From an uncultured Victivallales bacterium (GTDB lineage: Bacteria > Verrucomicrobiota > Lentisphaeria > Victivallales > UBA1829), in the NCBI GenBank assembly GCA_944390735.1, contig CALXRL010000057.1, positions 1-64,000 on the forward strand: a DNA stretch of 64,000 nt, written 5' to 3'. Below, in pieces: positions 25,128-33,763 of the stretch; the stretch's first letter is position 1; each line of letters starts with the position of its first letter. The notes beneath the pieces were generated by a model. That model was not told where the DNA came from, made no database searches, and worked only from the letters and a program-made list of their open reading frames with translations. The position numbers and the translations under genes were made by a program.

Positions 25128-28100
25128 TTACAGGACAGCCAGCATTCCATTTCTGTTTTCGGACAGCAGGGAAAGCTGAGCCGGATCCGCGGCGCTCATC
25201 TGCAGCGGAACGGGATCCTGTTTTCGAATTCTGCATTTTGCCGTTTTGGAAGCATCGTTGCCGGCGGCGTCCCAGACCTTCAGTTCCACCGCATGCTGGC
25301 CCAGATCCAAACCGTTCAGGACAAAGGAGTCAAGTCCGGTGGTATCGGCATATCTTTCGCCGTCGAGCCAGAGTTCGCTGCGAACGATCGAACCGCTCTC
25401 ATCCACAGCGTTCCAGGAGAAGCGGGCCGTCTGATTTTCGACTTTGCAGGAGAATTTCCGGATCTTCGGATCCAGCACATCCGCCACGGTAAATTCGCCC
25501 TCCTCGCTGACAATGCCGGCATTCTTTGCCTTGTCAAACGCGACCACCGTGTATTTGTACGTTCCGGCGGCGAGCTTCCCGATTTTGACGGAGGTCTTCG
25601 ACGTGCGAATCGTCCGGACGTTTCCAATGGTAACTTCATACCGGGTCACGCCGACATTGTCCGAGGCGGGATCCCACGCCAGCACTCCGCCGGACTTGTT
25701 GTTGATCCCCTCCGAACGAAGTCCCGTCACCTGGGAGGGCGCTGTCATATCCTTCATGGTCAGCGACTTCTTCACGGTTTTCCCGGCCAGTCCGGCGGCA
25801 TCGTAAGCCGTGACCGTCGCAGTGACTCGCCCCGCCGTGGACGCGAATTCCGCGGAAAGCCGGGAAGCATCCACTTCACGCGTCTCCTCCCCGCAGGTCA
25901 CCACATAGCGGACAACCCCCATGTTATCCGTTCCGGGCGTCCAGCTGACGCGAAGCGCATCCTCGCCGGTCTGGACCAGGGAGAGCTTTCCGGTCTTCGG
26001 CCGGGTGACGTCGGCAACGTATTGCGAAATGGTGCTGCTCCAGTCGGACCAGGTGTCGGCACTCCCCTTCTTCGAGAGCAGTGCGCGAACCGCGAACGTA
26101 TGCTCGCCGATCGACGCATTCTTCAGCGTGAACTTTGTTCCGGACACCAGCTTTCTCTGGACAATTCCGTCCACCATGACCTCATACCGCACCTTCACCC
26201 CCTTCGGAACTTCGTACTTCTCCCAGGCGAAGGTGGCATTGTATTTTTTCACGGTGACCGACATGCCGTCCTGAACCGCGGTCGAAACCGCAAGATTGGA
26301 TACCAGATAGCTCGTTTCGGACGTATTTCCCGCCAGATCGGATGCCCGGAAACGGAGGAGTCCGTTCCGGGTCACGGTAATCGGACCGGAATAGGCAAGC
26401 CAGGTGCGCCCGTCCAGAGAATATTCCCGGGAACGCAGCCCGGTCTCATCGGTAAATGCCGCAACCACGGTGACGGAAGACGCGGCGGATACTCCGGCAT
26501 TGTCGCCTGACACCTGAATCACCGGCGCGGTCCTGTCGATGTTGGAGACTTCGTAAACCGCTGTCTCCGAAATATTTCCCGCCAGATCGGACGCCCGGAA
26601 CCAGACCGTTCCATTGGACTCGAACACCACACCATCCTCATAGGAGAACCATTCTCTTCCTTCGGAGAGCGAATACTCCCGCACCGCCGCATCCGAATCA
26701 AAGACCGCCGTCACAACCACATCCTGATTCGTCAGTTCCGTCACGTTCGCGGAAACCACCGGTTTTTCCGGCGGAATCTTGTCAATATTGACCACCTCAT
26801 ACCGACTTTCCGAAACATTGCCGATCTCATCCGTGCTGCGGAAGACGATCCTTCCATTTTCCTCCATCACCACAGCTTCGGTATAAACCATCCACGCGCC
26901 GTCGTTCACCTGATATTCATTCCGCACGGAATCCGGCGCAAACAGGGCGGATACGATCACATCCTGATTGGTCGCGTCTTCCGTGCTGACCGAAACGATC
27001 GGCTGCGCGGGAGCGGTCTTGTCGATGTTGCCGACAACATATTCCACAACAGCCGACTCATTGCCCGCGGCATCCACGCTGCGGAAATAGAGCGTTCCGT
27101 TGCGTTCCATCCGGATGCCGGACTCCTCATAGGGCATCCAGCTTCTTCCGTCGAAGGAATATTCCCGGACGGCGCTGTCGGCACTGAAAACCGCCGTCAC
27201 GACCACATCCTGATTCGTGAGTTCCGTCACATCGGCGGAGACCACCGGCTGTTCCGGTGCCACCCGGTCGATGTTCGTCACCTGATATTCCGCAATCGGC
27301 GAGGCATTTCCCGCCGCATCAAACGCGCGGAAATAGAGAACGCCGTTGCCGCTCATAAGCACGCCGTCGCCGTAGGCATTCCAGTTTTCGCCATCCAGCG
27401 AGTATTCGCGCACCGAGGCATCCGAATCAAAGAGCGCCGTCACCAGCACATCCTGATTCGTGAGTTCCGTCACGTTCGCGGAGACCACCGGTTTTTCCGG
27501 AGCCACCCGGTCGATGTTCGTCACATGCCAGGTGATTTCCGAATAGTTCCCCATGGCGTTTCGGGAACGGAAGGTGATCGATCCATTGGCCTCCATTTCA
27601 ATCGCGCCGTCATACACCTGCCACTCTCCGTCGTTCACGCGGTACTCGTTCAGAACGGATTCCGGGGCGAAACGCGCGGATACGATCACATTCTGATTCG
27701 TCGGCTGGTCCGTGCTGACCGAAACCTCCGGCTGCGAGGGAGCGGATTTATCAATGTTGGACACCCGGTATTCCACGACATTCGATGAATTTCCAGCCTC
27801 ATCCAGCGCACGGAAGTAGACCGATCCGTTTTCCGTCATGACCACTCCGGAAACATACGGCAGCCAGTCCCGCCCGTTCAAGGAGTATTCCCGGACGGCG
27901 CTGTCGCTGCTGAACTGCGCACTCACCAGAACGTCGCGGTTCGTGACATCCGTCGTATCCGCGGAGGGTACCGGATCCGACGGCGGCGTGCGGTCAATGT
28001 TGGAGACAAGACAACTTTCCACGGTCTCATTCCCTGCCGCATCGACCGCCCGGAAATAGAGCGTTCCGTTTTCCGACACCGTCACAGAGCCCGTATAGTC

Positions 28101-30878
28101 CAGCCACTCGCCCGCCGTTCCGAACCGGTACTGCTGCACCGCCAGCTGGATGTCATCGGAAAAACGGGCGCTGACCGCAACGCTCTCTGCGGTGGGCGTT
28201 CCCGGAGAGATCGAAATGGCCGTGATGGTCGGAGCCACCCGGTCAATATTCGAAACCTGATACTGCGCCGTGCCGGTGTTGCCGTTTTCATTGGTCGAGC
28301 GGAAGAAATAGGTCGCATTTTCCGTCACCGTGACCGTTCCGTCGCAGAGGATCCATTCCTCGGAATCGGCCGAGACGGTATTGTAATAGACCGGCGATCC
28401 GTCATCCGCGGAAACGGTCAGAACCACGCTCCGGGCCGGCGCACTCGTATCCGCCTCCACCGTGAGAACCGGCGGAACCTCGCTCACGTTGATCTGAAAA
28501 CTCTGAACCGCGCTCCAGGACGACACATTGCCCGCCTTATCAACGGCCTGCACCTGCCAGTAATAGGTTCCGTTGGCCAGACCGGAAAGCGTAAAGCTGT
28601 TCCCCGTCACCTCTTCCGCATCGCGGAGAGCCGGAGTGGTTCCAAACCGGAAGCGATAGCCCCCCACCCCCTGATTGTCGCTGGAAGGATTCCAGGAACA
28701 GACCACGTCCCGGACATGGATCTCCTGCGTAAGCCCATCCGGAAGCGAAGGCGGAATCACATCCTTGTCGCTTCCATCCACCGTGAGAATCACCTGCGAG
28801 TTCTCGTAGCGGAGCCAGTAATTCTCCCGGGAGATGCTGCCTGTGCTCAGGGAGAGATCAAACGACGTGTCCGCACCGGTCTGCAGCGTGAAGTTCAGAT
28901 TTTTCAGCTGCGATTCGTAGGCCGCGCCATTGGCGTCCAGCAGAATATACTCTCCATTTCCGGCTCCGGTCAGATCCAGAAGAATGTGGTTCGACACGGC
29001 ATTGGTGAAATTAACCGTATTGTTCCGGATGCTGATGATGGCGGATGCGGTGGCAACGGAATCAATTGTCATCGTAACACCGAGCAGTCCGCTGGAATAG
29101 AAGGCGCCGGAGAGAGAGGAACTGTTGTCGATTTTCAGCGTATCCTCCCCTCCGCCCAGATAAAGATTGCCGGAAAAACGGGACCCGTTCTTCACGGAAA
29201 TGCTGTCATTTCCATCATTCAATCGGAGATCGCCGACCAGCAGCGAATGGTCCTCCACCTCGATGTGGTCATCCCCGCTTCCGAACATAAGATTCCCGAT
29301 GATTACGGAGGAATCATTCAGGGAAATCGCATTCGACTCCGACGAATTGCAGAAAACGGCATATCCGGTTCTGCTGTTTTCCAAATCAGCCACCGCGAGT
29401 TCATCGCTGACGCGATATGCCGCAAGCGCGGCCTGAATCCGGTTCGTTCCGCTGTCATAGGAACCGGAGATGGAATAATTTCCGGCAAAAATTCCGCCCC
29501 CGTTCAGGGAGAGCTGCACGCTGGAGTCTCCGCTCCCGTAAATTCCATACAGCTTGGTCCTGCCGACATTGAACACCATGGTGCCGGAAAATTGATCCAT
29601 GACAAGATCCGAACTGTCGATGGTAAATCCATAAATGTTGGAAGAGCTCGTCAGCGCGTAGTCCAGATTGTAATTCTCAATCAGCAGATCGCCGGTAACG
29701 GTGATGGTGGTGGAAAAATCAAGATTTGCTCCCGCCACGGAATCCGAACAGCTCACGGTGTTTTTGCCCAGAATCGAGTTGCTTCGTTCGATGGCGCGCA
29801 GAAAGGTGCCCGTCCCGTAAATCCGGGAATCGGTGACTTCGATCGGAGAGCCGTCATAGGAGGGGGCTATATCAATCAGAAAATAATAGAACTGAATTTG
29901 GTTCATCTCCTCCTGGGTGTACCATCCGGTGCCGGTCATCCTCTGGCCGTATGACTCGAGCCGATCCCGTGTTCCGGAGGCCCCCCATCCGTAATTGATA
30001 TGGAAGGCGTTCCGATCCTCATCGTAGCCGTCGATCACAAGGGCGTGTCCCGGATAGGAGGTGCCGACCGGAGAGCCTGCCTGAATATTTTCCTTGATGA
30101 CTTCAAATCCGGCCTCCGTAATGGTGCTTGCCGCTCCTCCGGACCCGCTGCTGGAAACAAAATACGGATTCACGGCATATCCGCTGTATGCGTAGATTAT
30201 CGTTCCGCTGACCATTCCGGCGCGGAAGAACAGATCCAGATCCCACGCGGTTCCCGTTTCCGTCGAGCTGTAGGAGGCCTCCTGAACGACACCGCAGGCA
30301 AAATTCAGCGCCGCGATATCCTCCGCGGAGTAGAGCGAAAAATCCGCCAGAGCCGCATTCACCTTCGCAAAGGAGAGATATCCGTGCGACTCGGCATTGG
30401 ACTCGCTCTCGTCTATGGGAGTTTTCTGTCCGTTGTAATCCGAAAGATAGGCATCTGCGCTGTTCAGGGTCAGCTGAAGGTCCAGCGCTCCGTTTTCCAG
30501 CCAGTAATAAAGGATCTGAGCTGCGGCGGTGTTCGTACAGCCGGTCAGGGAGTGTTCGTTCGTCTGCGGATCAATCGGGCAATATTCATTGAACTGAATC
30601 CGATTTCCGGAAAAAATCGGACCCGACTGATTCCACATGGTCGAGAGGAGCACCTCTCCGGATGCAGCCCTCGGCAATGCGCCGTTCGACACCGAAAAAA
30701 CCCTCTTCTCCTGTGCCGGACAAAGTTCCGATGAATGATTTTCCGATGATTCTTCTCCGAATCTCTTTCCCGGATCCGAACTCTCTGAAGAAGGAATGGT
30801 CCCCTCTTCCGTCCACGTGTTCCAGTCCGCCAGAGCCGTAAAGCTCAAGCCGTCGTTTCTCTCCTGCACTCTCTTCAT
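25128..30878 (-). CDS. Giant C10-peptidase (streptopain-like) / beta-solenoid / multi-Ig-like surface protein, 1916 aa
   Basis: Domains in order: residues about 75-345 match peptidase family C10, with LLSTMWNQSGP, the catalytic Cys114 in TGCTNTAAAQ, His278 in GHALVIDGY and the NYGWG turn near 295. Residues 350 to about 700 are a repetitive, Asn/Asp/Gly-rich beta-solenoid (FGSGDDHIEVED, LGGGEDTLKID). One fibronectin-III-like domain follows, then about eight Ig-like domains of ~81 aa joined by Asn-Ile-Asp-Arg/Lys linkers, and three or four more Fn3-like domains to the end. The ATG at 30878 follows GGGAG; the frame is open to 31106. No signal peptide, sortase motif or autotransporter barrel is evident. 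It is probably an exported adhesin-protease, but the export route is unknown. Confidence 0.82.
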   Translation of the reverse strand: MKRVQERNDGLSFTALADWNTWTEEGTIPSSESSDPGKRFGEESSENHSSELCPAQEKRVFSVSNGALPRAASGEVLLSTMWNQSGPIFSGNRIQFNEYCPIDPQTNEHSLTGCTNTAAAQILYYWLENGALDLQLTLNSADAYLSDYNGQKTPIDESESNAESHGYLSFAKVNAALADFSLYSAEDIAALNFACGVVQEASYSSTETGTAWDLDLFFRAGMVSGTIIYAYSGYAVNPYFVSSSGSGGAASTITEAGFEVIKENIQAGSPVGTSYPGHALVIDGYDEDRNAFHINYGWGASGTRDRLESYGQRMTGTGWYTQEEMNQIQFYYFLIDIAPSYDGSPIEVTDSRIYGTGTFLRAIERSNSILGKNTVSCSDSVAGANLDFSTTITVTGDLLIENYNLDYALTSSSNIYGFTIDSSDLVMDQFSGTMVFNVGRTKLYGIYGSGDSSVQLSLNGGGIFAGNYSISGSYDSGTNRIQAALAAYRVSDELAVADLENSRTGYAVFCNSSESNAISLNDSSVIIGNLMFGSGDDHIEVEDHSLLVGDLRLNDGNDSISVKNGSRFSGNLYLGGGEDTLKIDNSSSLSGAFYSSGLLGVTMTIDSVATASAIISIRNNTVNFTNAVSNHILLDLTGAGNGEYILLDANGAAYESQLKNLNFTLQTGADTSFDLSLSTGSISRENYWLRYENSQVILTVDGSDKDVIPPSLPDGLTQEIHVRDVVCSWNPSSDNQGVGGYRFRFGTTPALRDAEEVTGNSFTLSGLANGTYYWQVQAVDKAGNVSSWSAVQSFQINVSEVPPVLTVEADTSAPARSVVLTVSADDGSPVYYNTVSADSEEWILCDGTVTVTENATYFFRSTNENGNTGTAQYQVSNIDRVAPTITAISISPGTPTAESVAVSARFSDDIQLAVQQYRFGTAGEWLDYTGSVTVSENGTLYFRAVDAAGNETVESCLVSNIDRTPPSDPVPSADTTDVTNRDVLVSAQFSSDSAVREYSLNGRDWLPYVSGVVMTENGSVYFRALDEAGNSSNVVEYRVSNIDKSAPSQPEVSVSTDQPTNQNVIVSARFAPESVLNEYRVNDGEWQVYDGAIEMEANGSITFRSRNAMGNYSEITWHVTNIDRVAPEKPVVSANVTELTNQDVLVTALFDSDASVREYSLDGENWNAYGDGVLMSGNGVLYFRAFDAAGNASPIAEYQVTNIDRVAPEQPVVSADVTELTNQDVVVTAVFSADSAVREYSFDGRSWMPYEESGIRMERNGTLYFRSVDAAGNESAVVEYVVGNIDKTAPAQPIVSVSTEDATNQDVIVSALFAPDSVRNEYQVNDGAWMVYTEAVVMEENGRIVFRSTDEIGNVSESRYEVVNIDKIPPEKPVVSANVTELTNQDVVVTAVFDSDAAVREYSLSEGREWFSYEDGVVFESNGTVWFRASDLAGNISETAVYEVSNIDRTAPVIQVSGDNAGVSAASSVTVVAAFTDETGLRSREYSLDGRTWLAYSGPITVTRNGLLRFRASDLAGNTSETSYLVSNLAVSTAVQDGMSVTVKKYNATFAWEKYEVPKGVKVRYEVMVDGIVQRKLVSGTKFTLKNASIGEHTFAVRALLSKKGSADTWSDWSSTISQYVADVTRPKTGKLSLVQTGEDALRVSWTPGTDNMGVVRYVVTCGEETREVDASRLSAEFASTAGRVTATVTAYDAAGLAGKTVKKSLTMKDMTAPSQVTGLRSEGINNKSGGVLAWDPASDNVGVTRYEVTIGNVRTIRTSKTSVKIGKLAAGTYKYTVVAFDKAKNAGIVSEEGEFTVADVLDPKIRKFSCKVENQTARFSWNAVDESGSIVRSELWLDGERYADTTGLDSFVLNGLDLGQHAVELKVWDAAGNDASKTAKCRIRKQDPVPLQMSAADPAQLSLLSENRNGMLAVL
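26530..28250 (-). repeat. Tandem Ig-like domain repeats inside the giant protein gene
   Basis: Eight Asn-Ile-Asp-Arg/Lys linkers recur at about 242-bp (81-aa) intervals. Two alternating types are visible: type A (TNQDVVVTA, VREYSL) and type B (TNQDVIVSA, NEYQVNDG). The order A-B-A then A-B-A implies duplication of a three-domain block of roughly 730 bp. Confidence 0.8.
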
Positions 30879-31435
30879 GCCACCACTCTCCCTCTTTTCC
30901 GTTTCTGAATTCCGAATCCCGAATCTGCGCGGGGAATGGCAGTCATCCTCTCTGATTGCCTCTGCCCGCGTCCTCTTCAGGGAGTCCGGACGCCATGGAA
31001 ATGCCGCGTTCCCTTTTCTCCGAATCGCTGCGGGCTCCATTGCCGGCCTCCTCCGCATACGGCTCACCGAAACACCCCACCGGCCGCCTCCGGAGAAAAA
31101 AAGCAAAAAAAACGCCGCAGATTCTTTTCCATCAAAGAATTATAAAAATCAAAACAAAGCAGAAAAGCTGAAAATAAAAACAAAAAACAATATCAATATT
31201 TTTCTCTTCCACAATGTTTTACAGAAAAATAATACTTGTTTTCCTTATTTTCAAACAGGAAGACAAAAAAAAACAATAATCTTTTCCCATTTTCCTTTTC
31301 GAAAAAAACAATGGATTGGAAGCGGGAAGGAAGAAGAAAAGAAATCGGACGCCGAATCTTGTTTCCGCCCGGAAGAATTGCCGTGACGCGATCCGCTTCC
31401 CCCGGCCCCGGCGGTCCGTTTGCCGGATGCGATCG
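30879..31435. other. Intergenic region upstream of the giant gene
   Basis: It is AT-rich from about 31100 to 31320, with several A/T runs. On the minus strand a TATAAT stands at 31139-31144 but no good -35 is in place, so a promoter there is uncertain and would give a leader of about 250 nt. I see no gene or structured RNA that I can support. Confidence 0.4.
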
Positions 31436-32413
31436 TCAGCGGGATTTCCGGGAGCGGGAAGAGAGTTCCTTTTTCTGTTCCGCCAGAGTATTTCTCTCCC
31501 AGAAGACGCCGTTGACATAGCCCTGAACGAGAGGATCGGATTCGGCTTTTTCCAGCCGGGCCTGTCCCCAGCAGCAGTAGTCGCGGTCGATTTCGATTCC
31601 GGAAAAACGCCGTCCCAGTTTTCTGGCGACGACAGCGGTGGTGCCGCTTCCCAGAAACGGATCAAAGACAAAATCGTGCTCCCGGGAACTGGCCAGAATC
31701 AACTTGGCGATCAGTTTTTCGGGCTTCTGCGTGGGATGATCCGTATTTTCCGGCATGGACCAGTAGGGTATGGAGATGTCGTCCCAGAAATTCGAGGGAT
31801 ACGTGACGCGGAATCTTCCGTTTTCCGTCTCCTCCCAGTCGCGGGGGGTTCCGTTCCGGCGATAGGGGGCAATGACGCGGCGTTTCATCTTCACGGACTC
31901 CACGTTGAAATAATAGGTTCCTCCGACCGTTCCGAACCAGATGTCCTCGCAGCAGTTTTTCCAGTTGGAGAGGGCGCCGCGCCCCTTCTCCCTCTGCCAG
32001 ACGATCCGGTTCCGCACGGTCAGATAACGGCTCATCACCAGATACTCCGCCGCGGAACAGCGCCAGTCGCCGCACAGATAAACAGTCGCATGCGGTTTCA
32101 GCAGCCGGAGCAGCAGCGGAAACCAGGAGTCCAGATAGGCGATGTACTCCTCGTTTGTCATGGCGCGGAATCGGGTGCTTCGGAAATCCTTGGTCAGATT
32201 GTAGGGCGGATCCACGATCAGAAGATCGACAAAGGCGTCGGGCAGCAGTTCCACCGCGCGGCGGAAATCGTCATGGATGATGCGGTTTTCAATGTCCGAT
32301 ATGGAAAGGCGACTTCCCGAAGGCTTCAGCAGTTTGCGTTCCAGTTCCGTCAGTTCCGCCTCCGACAGCGTCAGGGTTCTGTTGCGGTCCGCCCGTTTTT
32401 TTTCCTGCTTCAT
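31436..32413 (-). CDS. Site-specific DNA methyltransferase (beta-type amino-methyltransferase)
   Basis: A 325-aa protein that transfers methyl groups to adenine N6 or cytosine N4 in a specific DNA site. Motif IV DPPY is at 68-71, and the S-adenosylmethionine motif FDPFLGSGTT comes late (about 250), so the order (IV before I) is the beta class. Between them lies a ~110-aa target-recognition stretch with aromatic, basic residues. The start at 32413 follows AAGGA; ATGs at 32431 and farther up are in frame. No restriction endonuclease gene is next to it, so it is an orphan methyltransferase here, either regulatory or the remains of a restriction system. The target sequence is unknown. Confidence 0.87.
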   Translation of the reverse strand: MKQEKKRADRNRTLTLSEAELTELERKLLKPSGSRLSISDIENRIIHDDFRRAVELLPDAFVDLLIVDPPYNLTKDFRSTRFRAMTNEEYIAYLDSWFPLLLRLLKPHATVYLCGDWRCSAAEYLVMSRYLTVRNRIVWQREKGRGALSNWKNCCEDIWFGTVGGTYYFNVESVKMKRRVIAPYRRNGTPRDWEETENGRFRVTYPSNFWDDISIPYWSMPENTDHPTQKPEKLIAKLILASSREHDFVFDPFLGSGTTAVVARKLGRRFSGIEIDRDYCCWGQARLEKAESDPLVQGYVNGVFWERNTLAEQKKELSSRSRKSR

Positions 32414-32564
32414 CGTCCTTCTGCACTCCATTTCCGCCCTATCCGCGTAAGATATCACCGATGGCGGCAAAAACAAGCCGCTTCCGGCGATTGCGCCTCT
32501 TTTTCCGATGCGGAAAATATCCGGGGAATCGGAGAGTCGACGCAGGTCCGATGCTCCGAAAACA

Positions 32565-32598
32565 GCAGTGCCGCCGTTGCATTTTCCGGCGGCACTGC
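32565..32598 (-). terminator. Hairpin terminator after the kinase-like gene
   Basis: Perfect 12-bp inverted repeat GCAGTGCCGCCG/CGGCGGCACTGC (32565-32576 with 32587-32598). On the minus strand TGTTTTC follows, suiting termination of the gene ending at 32639. Confidence 0.65.
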
Positions 32599-32638
32599 CG
32601 CAAAAAATTCTCCGAAAATCTTCCGCGGACCGTCCCGA

Positions 32639-33457
32639 TCAGATTTCCAGCGGGATGTTGTTCTGCATCAGACGCAGCTGATTCTTCAGCGAACGCACGC
32701 CTTCGATCTTCGGGATAATGGATTCGATCTTGTCATGCGCTTCCTGCGAGAAGACGGCGCCGTGAACCGTGACGTTGCCATCCTCGCATTTGACATCCAG
32801 GAACGGGAACTCCAGTTTTTCCTTGACGAGAAGGGTGTAGCGGATGAACTGCTGGAGCACGCTGTCGCGCAGTTTGGCCTCCTCCTGAGCGGTCACTTCG
32901 CTGCGCTCGAGGAATTTCGGAAGGACCTCCTCCAGCGTGGAGAGAGAGATTTCCGCAGTGTTGACCGTGAGATCATACGCATTGGCGTCCTGCCATTTTT
33001 TTCCATAGAAGTAATAGCAGAACCCGATTCGCTCCCGGTCGCTTTTCCGAATGCAGTCCAGCGCCTGTTCCTGCGAGCAGTTGAGGCGGCGCGCCACCCG
33101 TTCCGCCCGCACCTCCGGAGGGGCGACAAAGCGGATGCGGAAACAGCGGACGATATCGCCGAGCAGAAAATTGGCGCCGCGGCCGACCAGTGCCACATCT
33201 CCCTGCTGCGCCTCCTGAAGGATCGCCGTCTGCAAGGTTTCCCAGTAGATGTTGGGCCGTCCCAGGAACGAGTCCATCAGGCGGGGTTTCCGCTCGTCGA
33301 ACCGGTCGATGTGTTCCGGATCGGTGCCCAGCATCCGGAATCGTTTCTCCAGCGTATCCCGATGCACGTCCCGCAGTCCGATCGCGCGGCAAAGGGCCGT
33401 TTCCTGTGCTGAATGAATCGCTCCCATCTCACGTGCAATTGTTACAATGCGCATCAT
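32639..33457 (-). CDS. Cytidylate-kinase-like protein with C-terminal BON domain
   Basis: A 272-aa protein. Residues 1 to about 190 resemble the cytidylate kinase-like family (MRIVTIAREMG start, LVGRGANFLL, RIRFVAPPEVRAERVARR, and a late YDLTVNT). The usual glycine-rich P-loop after the first strand is absent: GAIHSAQE stands where GSGG-type residues are expected, so ATP binding is doubtful. Residues about 205-268 look like a BON domain (LEFPFLDVKCEDGNVTVHG, then GVRSLKNQLRLM), which binds lipid or membrane surfaces. GGGAGG precedes the ATG pair. It stands alone, with its own terminator. The partner and substrate are unknown. Confidence 0.75.
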   Translation of the reverse strand: MMRIVTIAREMGAIHSAQETALCRAIGLRDVHRDTLEKRFRMLGTDPEHIDRFDERKPRLMDSFLGRPNIYWETLQTAILQEAQQGDVALVGRGANFLLGDIVRCFRIRFVAPPEVRAERVARRLNCSQEQALDCIRKSDRERIGFCYYFYGKKWQDANAYDLTVNTAEISLSTLEEVLPKFLERSEVTAQEEAKLRDSVLQQFIRYTLLVKEKLEFPFLDVKCEDGNVTVHGAVFSQEAHDKIESIIPKIEGVRSLKNQLRLMQNNIPLEI

Positions 33458-33763
33458 CTGCCTCCCTGGGTTGTCCGGTTGTCGATTTCAGGTCTTCGGA
33501 CTTCGGCGTTCCGCCGGTCCGCCTTCCGGAGCTATTATAATTCCAGCCAGGCGTTTTTCAAATTGTTTTCCGTTTTTTCCGGAAGGATTCCGTTGTTTTT
33601 TCTGTTTCCATGGAACGGGAGGCACGTCCCGTTTCGCGAACCGGAGGGCGGGGTTCCCGAAGATGCGGTTTGCAATTTGCATCCGGACGGCGTATATTGA
33701 GAAACGAAGGAAGTATTCTCCCATTTTCTTATCAAACGAGTCCCATTCAAGAGGAGTTGTCCG
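33458..33763. other. Divergent intergenic region before the Sel1-repeat gene
   Basis: This region lies between the kinase-like gene (minus) and the Sel1-repeat gene (plus). A clear plus-strand promoter is at 33670-33698. I see nothing gene-like in the rest. Confidence 0.5.
33670..33698 (+). promoter_or_regulatory. Likely promoter of the Sel1-repeat gene
   Basis: TTGCAA (33670-33675), 17 bp, TATATT (33693-33698), 65 bp before the ATG at 33764, which has AGGAG as its ribosome site. Confidence 0.7.

Noticed and set aside
31436..33457. Restriction-modification system made of the methyltransferase and the next gene
   Set aside because: The next gene is a cytidylate-kinase-like/BON protein with no nuclease motif, and a terminator separates them.
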